64,000 nucleotides of DNA from Marinitoga sp. 38H-ov (GCF_011057715.1 NZ_LNGH01000053.1:1-64000), one strand, 5' to 3'; positions 38,790-47,719 are shown, numbered from the stretch's first letter. Program-made: numbers and translations. Notes: generated by a model from the letters alone, not told the origin.

Positions 38790-40268
38790 ATGAATTATAT
38801 AATATTTTCATTAAACGAACAAGAATATTGTATTCCAATGAATGAGATAAGAGAAATTGTGGATTTAAAAAAAATCACTAAAATTCCATTAGCTCCTGAT
38901 TATGTTGAAGGTTTAATAAACCTAAGAGGAGAAATTATCCCAGTAATTAATTTAAAAACAAAACTGGGATTAAAGAGTAATTACAATTCAAAAATTATAA
39001 TTTTGAATAATAATATAGGAATATTAGTTGATTCTATAAACGGAATTTTAAGCAAATTCGATGAAAAAATAGAAACAAAATCAAAATATGTTAATTCGGT
39101 TATAAAAAATGGGGAAAATGAATATTTTTTATTAGACATTAATAAATTAATTGAAGTAAATAACAAAAAAATTCAAAGCACAATAAATAGAAAAAAAATA
39201 AAGAAACAAAATAAAAAGATTAAAATGAAAAAGATTATTACTTTTAAAGTAAATGGCGAGATATATGGATTTGAAATAAATCAAATTTTTGAAATAATCA
39301 ATTATTTTGAACCTAACAAAGTTCCAATTAATCAGGATTGTGTAAAAGGAATTATTTCTGAAAGAGGAGAAGTTATACCTGTAATTGATCTTAAGAAATT
39401 ATTATATAATATAGATTCGAAAATTAACAAAAAAACGAAAATAGCTATTATAGATGTTGATGGATATAATATTGGTGTAATAGTAGAAGAAATTCATAGA
39501 ATAGTTGAAGTAGAAAAAATAAAAGAATTTCCATATAAAAATTTATTAAAAGGATATATAAAAACAAAAGATTTTTCTGCTGTAATATTAGATATAAATA
39601 ATGTATTGAATGATGAAATTAAATTTTTGAATAAAAAGAGTGTAAAAGTTCAAAAAGATAAAGTGAAAAAGGATAAATATTTATTATTTAATATAAATAA
39701 TGAAAAGTATGCATTAGAATTGAAATTAGTTAAAGAAATAAATAGGTTAAATAAAATAACAAAAGTACCTTATTCATCATACGTTCGAGGGATAAGTAAT
39801 TTAAGGGGAAATATATTACCAATAATTGATTTAAAAAAGAGGTTAGGATTCGAAGAAATAAAAAATAAATTTTCAAGGGTTATAGTTTCTAATATAGATA
39901 ACCAATTAATAGGGTTTTTAGTAGATTCTGTAAATAACATAATATCTATGGAATATATTCAATTTAAATCAAGCGATAAATTTATTAAAGGTATAGGTAA
40001 ATATAATAATGAATCTGTATTATTAATAGATTTAAATAAAATAGTTGATAAAGAAGAATTAAAAAGATTAAATGAATCTATTTATAATTCAAAAACTGAT
40101 AATTCAAAAATTGATAAAACAAAACTTGATAAAACTATTACTGATAAAACAAGACCTAATAAATCAAGAACAGATAATTTAAATGATAAACCTATTAAAG
40201 AAAAAGAGGAAACAAAAACAATTAGAAAAGAAAAAATTAAAAATATAAAATTAAAGAGATCGAGGTGA
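38790..40268 (+). CDS. Triple CheW-domain coupling protein with basic repetitive tail
   Basis: About 492 residues made of three consecutive CheW domains at about 1-130, 148-280 and 292-425. Each has the pattern of a first strand (NYIIFSLNEQEYCIP; KIITFKVNGEIYGFE; KYLLFNINNEKYALE) and the central turn (GLINLRGEIIPVINLK; GIISERGEVIPVIDLK; GISNLRGNILPIIDLK). The second domain has ERGE in place of LRGE. A Lys-rich tail (about 430-492) holds repeats of the type SKTDN-SKIDKTKLDKTITDK and ends KLKRSR. It would link CheA to receptor tips, and three domains could seed CheW rings. The ATG at 38790 follows GAGGGTG. The basic tail might touch nucleoid or membrane; this is speculation. Confidence 0.92.
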   Translation: MNYIIFSLNEQEYCIPMNEIREIVDLKKITKIPLAPDYVEGLINLRGEIIPVINLKTKLGLKSNYNSKIIILNNNIGILVDSINGILSKFDEKIETKSKYVNSVIKNGENEYFLLDINKLIEVNNKKIQSTINRKKIKKQNKKIKMKKIITFKVNGEIYGFEINQIFEIINYFEPNKVPINQDCVKGIISERGEVIPVIDLKKLLYNIDSKINKKTKIAIIDVDGYNIGVIVEEIHRIVEVEKIKEFPYKNLLKGYIKTKDFSAVILDINNVLNDEIKFLNKKSVKVQKDKVKKDKYLLFNINNEKYALELKLVKEINRLNKITKVPYSSYVRGISNLRGNILPIIDLKKRLGFEEIKNKFSRVIVSNIDNQLIGFLVDSVNNIISMEYIQFKSSDKFIKGIGKYNNESVLLIDLNKIVDKEELKRLNESIYNSKTDNSKIDKTKLDKTITDKTRPNKSRTDNLNDKPIKEKEETKTIRKEKIKNIKLKRSR

Positions 40269-41332
40269 TTCTTATTCCAGAAATAAATGTTTTAATTGCA
40301 GATGATTCTCCTTTGACAAGAAAAATTCTAAAAGCATTAATAGAATCAGATAAAAGTTTAAGGATAATAGGGGTTGCAAGAGATGGAATTGAAGCTGTTG
40401 AAAAAGCAAATAAACTAAACCCTGATGTTATAATAATGGATATAAAAATGCCAAATATGGATGGTTTAACGGCGTTACAGTATATATTAGAAGAAAAAAA
40501 TATACCTGTTATTGTTGTATCGTCACTGGGTGAAAAATCATCTATAATAGCATATGAAGCTCTTGAATTAGGTGCATTTGATTATATTGAAAAACCAGAT
40601 GATTTATATTATCTAAAAGATGAATTGATAAAAAAAATTCATGCAGCTTATATATTTTCACAATCAGAAGAAGCAAAAAAAGAATTTTTCTCTGAAAAAG
40701 ACATTTCATACCAACCTAAAGAAAAAAAGGAAACTGAAACAAATATTGAAATGGATTTCTATGGAGTTACTATTGGTATTTCAACAGGTGGGCCAAGAGA
40801 GATTTATGATGTTTTGCCGAAATTTCCAGCAAATTTAAATGCAGCAATTTTTTTAGTTCAGCATATACCTGAAAAATTTACAAAAACTTATGCAGAAAGG
40901 TTAAATAACAGTTGCGAATTAAAGGTTGTTGAAGCGGAAAATGATATGGATGTTAAACCAGGATATGTTTATGTTGGTAAAGGCGGTTATCATTTAAAAT
41001 TAAGAAAAGGATTAAATGGCCTTAAGATAATGTTATCAAAAACACCAAGAACTATATTCATGCCATCAGCGGATATTTTAATGGAATCTGTTTTAGAACA
41101 TTTTAATAATAAAACTATAGGTGTGTTAATGACAGGTATGGGCGATGATGGTGCAAAGGCAATGGTAAAAATAAAAGAAAATAATGGTTATACTATAGCA
41201 GAATCCGAAGAAACAGCAGTTGTTTTTGGAATGCCAGCTGAAGCCATTAGATTAGGTGGTGCAAATATAGTTTTACCATCTTATATGATAGCGAATGAAG
41301 TTATTGAGAAAGTTGGATTGAGAAATGGATAA
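40265..41332 (+). CDS. cheB: CheB: receptor methylesterase
   Basis: Removes methyl groups from receptors. Receiver at about 1-118 (LIADDSPLTRK, IIMDIKMPNMDG, VSSLG, IEKP), then an esterase domain from about 165 with Ser in GISTGGP, His in VQHIPEKFT and Asp in TGMGDDGAKAM, a complete triad. The listed start is a GTG that overlaps the previous stop as GTGA, but this GTG lies inside the ribosome binding site GAGGTGAT. ATT at 40274, four bases after that site, would give the normal (M)PEINVLIADDS start and may be the true one. It overlaps the next gene by eight bases. Confidence 0.93.
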   Translation: MILIPEINVLIADDSPLTRKILKALIESDKSLRIIGVARDGIEAVEKANKLNPDVIIMDIKMPNMDGLTALQYILEEKNIPVIVVSSLGEKSSIIAYEALELGAFDYIEKPDDLYYLKDELIKKIHAAYIFSQSEEAKKEFFSEKDISYQPKEKKETETNIEMDFYGVTIGISTGGPREIYDVLPKFPANLNAAIFLVQHIPEKFTKTYAERLNNSCELKVVEAENDMDVKPGYVYVGKGGYHLKLRKGLNGLKIMLSKTPRTIFMPSADILMESVLEHFNNKTIGVLMTGMGDDGAKAMVKIKENNGYTIAESEETAVVFGMPAEAIRLGGANIVLPSYMIANEVIEKVGLRNG

Positions 41333-42461
41333 GAGTTATGAAGAATTAATGGCATTAAAAGATGAATTAGAAGAAGCCTATAAACAATTAGAACAATCAT
41401 ATAATGAACTGGAAGAATTGAATAATAGATTTGTTAGAGTAACAGATTTAATTACAAATATATCTATGGATATATCAATGGAATCATTTTTTGGAAAATT
41501 GTTATCTTATTTTGTAGAATTAATACCACAAATTTCATATGGATGTGTTTTGGAAAAAGAAGGGGATTTTTTTAGATTTGTAGCGACTTTAGGGCATAGC
41601 AAAAAATTATTATTAGATACTGCTATAATAACTAAAGAATTTAATGAGATAAAAGAGATAAATAACTTTTACTGTAATTATATAAAAAATTATAATGTGT
41701 TAAAAGAAAAGATAATAAAGTCTAATAAGAGTTTAATAATTCCATTGAAAACATTCGAATTACATGGATATATAATATTAGATTTAAAAGATAGAGATAT
41801 AAAAAAAACTGAAAAAGATTTAATTAATGTTATGGGGAAAATAGCTTCAACATTTTTAGTTTCAAAAATATTGTATAATGAACAAAATAAATTTTTAAAA
41901 AACACGGCATTTGCCTTTTTAAAGGCTGTTGATTTTTATGATCCATATACAAAAGGCCATTCTGAAAGAGTTTCATATTATGCTACCACACTTGCAAAAA
42001 TAATTGGAAGAGAAGATATTATTAATGATATTTTCGTTGCAAGTACCTTGCATGATATAGGTAAATTATCAATTCCTCAAAGTATATTATTAAAAAAAGA
42101 AAGATTAAATAATGAAGAATTTGAAAAAATAAAAGAACATCCTGTTAGAGGAGAGGAATTAGTAAAGACCTTTAAGGGTTTTGAAAAAATAGGGAAAATA
42201 ATTAGGCATCATCATGAAAGATGTGATGGAAAAGGTTATCCAGATGGATTATCTGATAAAGAGATACCTTTGGAATCAAGAATAATAACAATTGTGGATG
42301 CTTTTGATGCAATGACAACAGCAAGACCATATAGGGACGCTTTATCAGTTGAAGAAGCAATTAATGAGCTTATTAATAACAAAGGTAAGCAATTTGATCC
42401 TATACTAACAGATGAATTTATAAAATTTATTAAACTTAATAAATTTTTCAAGGAGGAATGA
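41325..42461 (+). CDS. HD-GYP phosphodiesterase of the chemosensory operon
   Basis: 378-residue soluble protein: coiled coil at about 1-45 (ELMALKDELEEAYKQLEQSY), a GAF-like domain to about 180 (FRFVATLGHSKKLLL, related to the GHD module of other proteins here), and HD-GYP at about 190-375. The active site is fully canonical: KGHSERVSYYA, LHDIGKLSIP near 241, KEHPVRGEEL, RHHHERCDGKGYPDG and VDAFDAM. It should hydrolyse cyclic-di-GMP. It begins inside cheB, so it is co-produced with the array; it has no receiver, so input must come through the GAF domain or partner contact. The most likely enzymatic output of the operon. Confidence 0.92.
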   Translation: MDKSYEELMALKDELEEAYKQLEQSYNELEELNNRFVRVTDLITNISMDISMESFFGKLLSYFVELIPQISYGCVLEKEGDFFRFVATLGHSKKLLLDTAIITKEFNEIKEINNFYCNYIKNYNVLKEKIIKSNKSLIIPLKTFELHGYIILDLKDRDIKKTEKDLINVMGKIASTFLVSKILYNEQNKFLKNTAFAFLKAVDFYDPYTKGHSERVSYYATTLAKIIGREDIINDIFVASTLHDIGKLSIPQSILLKKERLNNEEFEKIKEHPVRGEELVKTFKGFEKIGKIIRHHHERCDGKGYPDGLSDKEIPLESRIITIVDAFDAMTTARPYRDALSVEEAINELINNKGKQFDPILTDEFIKFIKLNKFFKEE

Positions 42462-42463
42462 TT

Positions 42464-42856
42464 ATGGGCAAAATATTAGTAGTAGATGATGATAATGTTA
42501 TTAGAACGGTATTAAAAAAGGTTTTGGAAAGTGAAAAGTATAATGTAGATGTAGCTGAAGGTGGGAATAAGGCAATAGAATTAATAAAAAATACAGAATA
42601 TGATGTAATATTGCTTGATATTATAATGGAAGATTTAGACGGTATTGAAGTATTAAGAAAAGCAAAAAAATTATCACCATTAACAACAGTTATTATGATG
42701 ACAGCATATTCAAGTCCAGACTATGTTTTACATGCATTAACTTTAGGAGCAACAGATTTTGTAGAAAAGCCTTTTGAACCTGAAAATATGATTAAATTAG
42801 TAAAAGAAAATGTTGAAAGAGTAAAAAGGTGGAAGAAAACTTTAGGACTTCTTTGA
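42464..42856 (+). CDS. Single-domain response regulator
   Basis: About 130 residues: ILVVDDDNVIR, phospho-acceptor Asp in ILLDIIMEDLDG, Thr in MMTAYS, Lys in VEKPFEPEN. It ends in a basic tail (ENVERVKRWKKTL) like that of the receiver at 27922. The ATG at 42464 has AAGGAGG at good distance; the ATG two codons upstream is too close to it. Placed directly behind the HD-GYP gene, with a degenerate kinase gene following, it may carry phosphate from CheA to either. Confidence 0.9.
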   Translation: MGKILVVDDDNVIRTVLKKVLESEKYNVDVAEGGNKAIELIKNTEYDVILLDIIMEDLDGIEVLRKAKKLSPLTTVIMMTAYSSPDYVLHALTLGATDFVEKPFEPENMIKLVKENVERVKRWKKTLGLL

Positions 42857-42865
42857 GGTGTTAAT

Positions 42866-44218
42866 ATGAGTTTTATATCTAATCTTAATTTTGAAGAATT
42901 TAATGATTATATAAACTTAATATTCAATAAAACATTAGAGACTTTAAAAGCTGATTCGGGATCTTTAATTATATTTGATGATGATAAAAATATTATTTTT
43001 AAAATAATGAAAAATTTAGAAATTGATATTAATAATATAAAACCGGGAAAAATAGATGAGATGTTTATTAATTCTAAAAATCCAATAATTATTAATAATG
43101 AAGATCTTGAAAAAAAAGGGATCTTACCTAAAAAAAAGGATACTATATCTTCAATAGTATTTCCTATGTATTTTAAGAATAAATTAATTGGAGTTATGAA
43201 TTTAAATAGAAAATCTGTTAAATTTACTTTAGACGACTTAAAAAAATTAAACGATAATAAAATTTTTCTTATGCCATCAATATATAATATTATTTTACTA
43301 GAAGAAGTTCATGATGAAAGAGAGAGATTTAAAAAATATTTAAATGTTTTTGAGTTGATAGTAGAAAAATATTCAACTGCAAATACGGTTATAGATTTTA
43401 TAAATGAAACAATTAATGAAATCAGAAGAAAATATAAAATTAAAATTAATATTGAAACAGTAGATGAACCAGATGAAAATACAATAAAAATTAAAAATTT
43501 GTATTATAAATTTGATGTGGAATATAGTAAAGATGAAGATATAGTAAATAAACTAAAATCTTTTATGATGAAAATGACAGTTATAAAACATGTAGAGGAA
43601 TTAAATAAAGTTTTAAGTGAGTATTCTGATCTTGCAAAAGAAACATTATTGATGAATTTTATGTCTTGGGATTTAATTCAAGAAATAAATAGTGCAATTA
43701 CAGGGATAAATTTAATAACCTTTTTCTTTGAATCTACAAACCCAGAAATTTCAAATGAATTAAAAAAATCTATAAATAGAATCAAGGAAGCGGTTGAGAG
43801 ATATAAATCAAATTTTTATAATAATGAATCAATTGAATTAATTGATATATCAAATGTTGTTAAAGAAGTAGAAAATAAAATCAAATTTCTTAACCCGGAT
43901 ATTAGTTTTACTACAAGAATTAAATATAATGCAACAATATATGGATCAAGAAAGATACTTTTTAATTCTTTAATGAATATAGTTGTGTCTGTATTGAAAT
44001 ATACGTCTAATAGAAAATTTAATGTTGAATTATATCACGAGGAAAGTTATTATTATTTAAAGATTGAAACTAAAATAAATTCATCAGAAATAAATAATAG
44101 AGAGTTGAAAAAAGCAATTAATATTTCTTCAACTATGTTGAGTAATTATCATATAGATTTTCTACAAAAAACAAATAAAGAAAATACAGATTTTATATTA
44201 CAAATACCAGCAAAATAA
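42866..44218 (+). CDS. GAF-domain protein with degenerate histidine-kinase core
   Basis: 450-residue soluble protein. A GAF domain covers about 10-155 (KADSGSLIIFDDDKNIIF, ISSIVFPMYFKNKLIGVMNL). A helical segment near 265-290 (FMSWDLIQEINSAITGI) lies where a HisKA helix would have HEINNPL; the phospho-acceptor His is absent. The C-terminal part resembles an ATPase lid-less fold (GSRKILFNSLMNIVVSVLKY at the N-box position) but lacks the Asn of the N-box and both glycine boxes. I read it as a pseudokinase that keeps dimerisation and binding roles. It could bind the preceding receiver; this is inference. ATG follows GAGGTG. Confidence 0.72.
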   Translation: MSFISNLNFEEFNDYINLIFNKTLETLKADSGSLIIFDDDKNIIFKIMKNLEIDINNIKPGKIDEMFINSKNPIIINNEDLEKKGILPKKKDTISSIVFPMYFKNKLIGVMNLNRKSVKFTLDDLKKLNDNKIFLMPSIYNIILLEEVHDERERFKKYLNVFELIVEKYSTANTVIDFINETINEIRRKYKIKINIETVDEPDENTIKIKNLYYKFDVEYSKDEDIVNKLKSFMMKMTVIKHVEELNKVLSEYSDLAKETLLMNFMSWDLIQEINSAITGINLITFFFESTNPEISNELKKSINRIKEAVERYKSNFYNNESIELIDISNVVKEVENKIKFLNPDISFTTRIKYNATIYGSRKILFNSLMNIVVSVLKYTSNRKFNVELYHEESYYYLKIETKINSSEINNRELKKAINISSTMLSNYHIDFLQKTNKENTDFILQIPAK

Positions 44219-44226
44219 ATGGGGTG

Positions 44227-45921
44227 ATGGAAATTTTTAATTTGGAGATAATAAAAAGATCTATAAATATTTTTTCAAGAACATTATTTCAAAATAAAGA
44301 AGTATTTATAGGTCTTGCTGTAAATTTAGAAGGAACAAGTTTTTTAAATATATTTACATTTGATAATTTAAATAAAGAATATTTAGAATATTCTGAAGAT
44401 GTTGTATTTGAAGTTCCTCAAAAAATGTATGATGTATTTGAAGAGAAAAGAGAATCAAATTTTAAAGTATCATTTTCAAATGAATTTACTTTTTTAATAA
44501 ATAATAGATTAGATAGATATAATATAAAAACATTTCTTTTGCCAGAAAAAGAGAAAAATTATGGTTTTTTATACATAATTTCTGTCGATGAAATAAAAAT
44601 TGATAACAGAGATGTTTTTTTGAGATTTTTATCGGTATTTGAAAAAAATATTGATGCTGTATATTTTGATAAATATTCTAAGTATTCTATAAACGCATTT
44701 GTAAAGAATTATTTGATGCTATTACAAAATCATTCTGAGATTTTGTATGAACATTCTATGAGAGTTGCTGATTTAACAAATATTATTGGAAGTTTATTAG
44801 GTATAGGTGAAGATAGTTTATATAAATTACAAATAGCCTCTTTTATACATGATATTGGATATATATGGTTTTCTGAAAAAACATTAGAAGAAACATTTTA
44901 TTCTCAGGATGAAGATGCAAAAGATCCATTGATAAGTGTACATTTAAAAAGATTAGAAGAAATGTTTTTTGGAAATGTTTTAATGAATCCATATGTTGAA
45001 TTAGCAATTAATCATCATGAAAATATGTCTGGAACAGGATATTTTAAGAAAAAAGATTTAACTATTGAAGATAATATTTTAATAATAGCAAATTATATTG
45101 ATGAAAATATAGTGTTATCCGGTAAAAATAGGATTGAAAGTATTGTTGAATTTTTGGAAAAAAACGCTGGGAAATTATATGATAAAAATGTAGCAAACGC
45201 TGCTATAGAAGCACTTAAAATTTACTATACAGAATTTGATAATGGGAAATACTTAGGGTTGACATTAAAATCGAAAACAATAAATTTAAGATATGAGGGG
45301 TTAGGAGAAGAATTAATAGAATTAACTGGAACTATTGAGAAGGTTATATCAGATACAATATATGTAAACGTAAGAACTATAGAACAAATAAATATTGGTT
45401 CTATTTTAAAGATAAAAATAACTACTAAAGATTTTCCATTAATAGCTAAGGCTCAAGTTATTCTAAAAAATCCATATGGTTATGTATTAAAGATTCTGGA
45501 AAGAAAAGAAACGAAAAAATCAAAGTTAAAGGTATTTTGGAATTTTGAATTTTATTTAGGATTAAAAAATGAAATAACTCCATTATTAAAAGAAAAATTA
45601 ACACCTATAATATTTAATATTATTAAATCAAAAATGAAAATTGCAAGATGTAAAGTATTTAGTGCAGAAGGTATTATTTTTTCAGTAGATATTGAAAATG
45701 ATATATTCAAGAAAGATGATGTAGTTATGCTATATATTGATCAGAATGGAGAAACTGTTTTTATTCCAGCAACTATATTATCAAAGAAAAAAGGATTATT
45801 TAATATAGAATATGAAGCTAAGTTTTTTGATTTGCCCGAAAGATTACAATCAGCAATATATAGAATGATATTTAGGAAACAATCTAATATTAGAACATTA
45901 GGTTCAATTAGAGAAATGTAA
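44227..45921 (+). CDS. Degenerate HD-GYP protein with possible PilZ-like C-terminus
   Basis: About 564 residues, last gene of the operon. An N-terminal domain (about 1-145) is unrecognised. An HD-GYP-like domain follows (about 150-345): EHSMRVADLTNI, FIHDIGYIWFS and INHHENMSGTGYF. Lys of HDIGK is Tyr, GYP is GYF, and the late metal Asp reads IANYID, so activity is doubtful. From about 360 the protein is beta-rich (IGSILKIKITTKDFPLIAKAQVI) and ends FDLPERLQSAIYRMIFRKQ, like the end of YcgR/PilZ proteins, though no RxxxR motif is seen. It may bind instead of cleave cyclic-di-GMP. Start unsure: the ATG at 44227 nearly touches GGGGTG; ATT at 44233 is better spaced. Confidence 0.7.
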   Translation: MEIFNLEIIKRSINIFSRTLFQNKEVFIGLAVNLEGTSFLNIFTFDNLNKEYLEYSEDVVFEVPQKMYDVFEEKRESNFKVSFSNEFTFLINNRLDRYNIKTFLLPEKEKNYGFLYIISVDEIKIDNRDVFLRFLSVFEKNIDAVYFDKYSKYSINAFVKNYLMLLQNHSEILYEHSMRVADLTNIIGSLLGIGEDSLYKLQIASFIHDIGYIWFSEKTLEETFYSQDEDAKDPLISVHLKRLEEMFFGNVLMNPYVELAINHHENMSGTGYFKKKDLTIEDNILIIANYIDENIVLSGKNRIESIVEFLEKNAGKLYDKNVANAAIEALKIYYTEFDNGKYLGLTLKSKTINLRYEGLGEELIELTGTIEKVISDTIYVNVRTIEQINIGSILKIKITTKDFPLIAKAQVILKNPYGYVLKILERKETKKSKLKVFWNFEFYLGLKNEITPLLKEKLTPIIFNIIKSKMKIARCKVFSAEGIIFSVDIENDIFKKDDVVMLYIDQNGETVFIPATILSKKKGLFNIEYEAKFFDLPERLQSAIYRMIFRKQSNIRTLGSIREM

Positions 45922-45950
45922 ATCCCCGATTATAAATCGGGGATTTTTTT
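45920..45950. terminator. Terminator of the chemosensory operon
   Basis: AAATCCCCGATT / AATCGGGGATTT stem with short loop and a run of seven T, right after the last gene. It also lies just beyond the end of the convergent permease gene and may serve both strands. Confidence 0.9.
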
Positions 45951-46794
45951 AGCCTTTTACAGCTCCAGCTGTTAAACCAGCTACAATTTTATTTTGGAAT
46001 ATTAAAACTAATGCTACAAGTGGAACAGTAACTATTACTGCTGCAGCCATTAGTTGCCCCCACGGTAATTCATAAAATGTTTTACCAGAGAACATAGCTA
46101 TAGCCACAGGAACGGTATATTTTTCTGGTAATTGCATAAAAGTTAAAGCGAACATAAATTCATTCCATGCTGCAATGAAAGTTAATAATCCTGTTGTAAC
46201 AAGGCCAGGAGCAGACAATGGAATTATAATTTTCCATAATGTCATAAATTTAGAACAACCATCAATAGCAGCGGATTCTTCAATAGATATAGGAATATCT
46301 TTAAAGAAATTATGTAATATCCAAGTAGTTAATGGCAAATTTAAAGCTATATATGGTAAAATCAAACCAGGATATGTATTTATTAATTTCATATTTCTTA
46401 AAATTTGAAATAAAGCACCTAAAATAGATACTTGTGGAAACATACTTACTGCTAATATCAATGACATTATAGCTACTTTACCAGGCATTCTTAATCTTGC
46501 AACAGCATATCCAGCAAATGCTCCAAAAATTAAAGATAATATAGTAGTTGCACCAGCTACAATTACAGAATTTAAAATATTTTGATGGAACGGTCTTTCT
46601 GTAAAAACTAAAATATAGTTTTTAAAAGTTGGGCTTTTTGGAAAAAGTTTAATACTTTTAGAAAATAGCTCTGAATTTGGAGTAACAGATGAAATTATAG
46701 CATAATAAAAAGGAAAAACATAAAATATAAGCATGATAATAACAAAAGTGTACAAGATAATTTTTTCAATTCTTTTTTTAGTTTTGTAATTCAT
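45949..46794 (-). CDS. Sugar ABC transporter permease, MalG-like
   Basis: Inner-membrane subunit of a carbohydrate importer (CUT1 family). 281 residues with six hydrophobic segments and the EAA loop that docks the ATPase: ESAAIDGCSKFMTLWKIIIPLSAPGL holds the E-A-A-x3-G pattern. The C-terminus AGLTAGAVKG is typical of MalG/ThuG proteins. Third gene after the binding protein and the MalF-like permease; no ATPase gene is in the operon, so a shared MsmX/MalK-like ATPase elsewhere is needed. AAGGAGG precedes the ATG. Confidence 0.93.
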   Translation of the reverse strand: MNYKTKKRIEKIILYTFVIIMLIFYVFPFYYAIISSVTPNSELFSKSIKLFPKSPTFKNYILVFTERPFHQNILNSVIVAGATTILSLIFGAFAGYAVARLRMPGKVAIMSLILAVSMFPQVSILGALFQILRNMKLINTYPGLILPYIALNLPLTTWILHNFFKDIPISIEESAAIDGCSKFMTLWKIIIPLSAPGLVTTGLLTFIAAWNEFMFALTFMQLPEKYTVPVAIAMFSGKTFYELPWGQLMAAAVIVTVPLVALVLIFQNKIVAGLTAGAVKG

Positions 46795-46813
46795 ATTCTA
46801 ATCCTCCTTTAGA

Positions 46814-47710
46814 TCATTCAAACCTTAAGTTTAATGATCTAATGTAGATTATAGCAAAAATACTAATTATTAAGAAAATAACAACTGATATGGCAGAACC
46901 ATATCCAAACCAAGCACCAGTAAATGCTCTATCCATTAAAATATGTCTGTTATAAACAGCTAATGTTTCAACAGACTTATTCATAATGTAGAATATATCA
47001 AATACTCTTAATGCATCAAGTGTTCTAAATATTAAAGCAACAGCTATAGTAGGACTTAATATAGGTAATGTTATTTTTGTAAATTGTTTCCATTTTGAAG
47101 CTCCATCAATTCTTGATGCTTCATACAATTCTGATGGAATAGTTTGTAATCCAGCTAATAATAATAGTGCCATAAATGGAGCTGTTTTCCATACGTCAAC
47201 TGCTAAAATTGCAAACATTGATGACCATTTATTGCTCAATATTGGAGTTCCTGGAGCTAACCACCCTAAATTATACAAAATTTGAGATATAATACCATAT
47301 TGATCATTGTACATCCACTTCCACATTTGTGAGGAAACTGATGTAGGGATAGCCCATGGTATTAAAATAGCAGCTCTTACCACACCTCTTAATGCAAAAT
47401 CAGCATTTAAGATTAAAGCGGTTGCTAAACCTAGTACGAATTCTAAAGAAACAGAAATAGCTGTAAAAATAAGGGTATTAATTAAACTTGTCATAAATCT
47501 AGTATCATTTAATAATCTTGCATAATTATCTAATCCAACAAATCTTTTTACAATACCAGGTCTCAATCCAAAAGAAAATAAACTATCCCAGAATGTTTTT
47601 AATAATGGAAAAAAAGCTGTAATAAGTATAGCTAGCATTGCTGGCAAAATAAGCCAAAAACCTAGCCATATATCCTTTTTTTTATAATTAATTTTTATTT
47701 TGGTACTCAA
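46814..47710 (-). CDS. Sugar ABC transporter permease, MalF-like
   Basis: Partner permease, about 298 residues, six hydrophobic segments, with the EAA loop YEASRIDGASKWKQFTKITLP. An N-terminal cytosolic segment (KINYKKKDIWLG) precedes the first helix. I use the TTG at 47710 because AGGAGGTG lies five bases before it; a GTG two codons earlier is directly attached to that site. The ribosome binding site overlaps a small hairpin (47720-47738), which could reduce translation compared with the binding-protein gene. Confidence 0.92.
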   Translation of the reverse strand: MSTKIKINYKKKDIWLGFWLILPAMLAILITAFFPLLKTFWDSLFSFGLRPGIVKRFVGLDNYARLLNDTRFMTSLINTLIFTAISVSLEFVLGLATALILNADFALRGVVRAAILIPWAIPTSVSSQMWKWMYNDQYGIISQILYNLGWLAPGTPILSNKWSSMFAILAVDVWKTAPFMALLLLAGLQTIPSELYEASRIDGASKWKQFTKITLPILSPTIAVALIFRTLDALRVFDIFYIMNKSVETLAVYNRHILMDRAFTGAWFGYGSAISVVIFLIISIFAIIYIRSLNLRFE

Positions 47711-47719
47711 GAGCACACC

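Noticed and set aside
40081-40260. Lys/Asp/Thr repeat at the end of the triple CheW gene as a possible DNA repeat array or CRISPR
   Set aside because: The repetition is at the level of short codon pairs in frame, with irregular units; no direct repeats with spacers of constant size are seen, and no cas genes are present.
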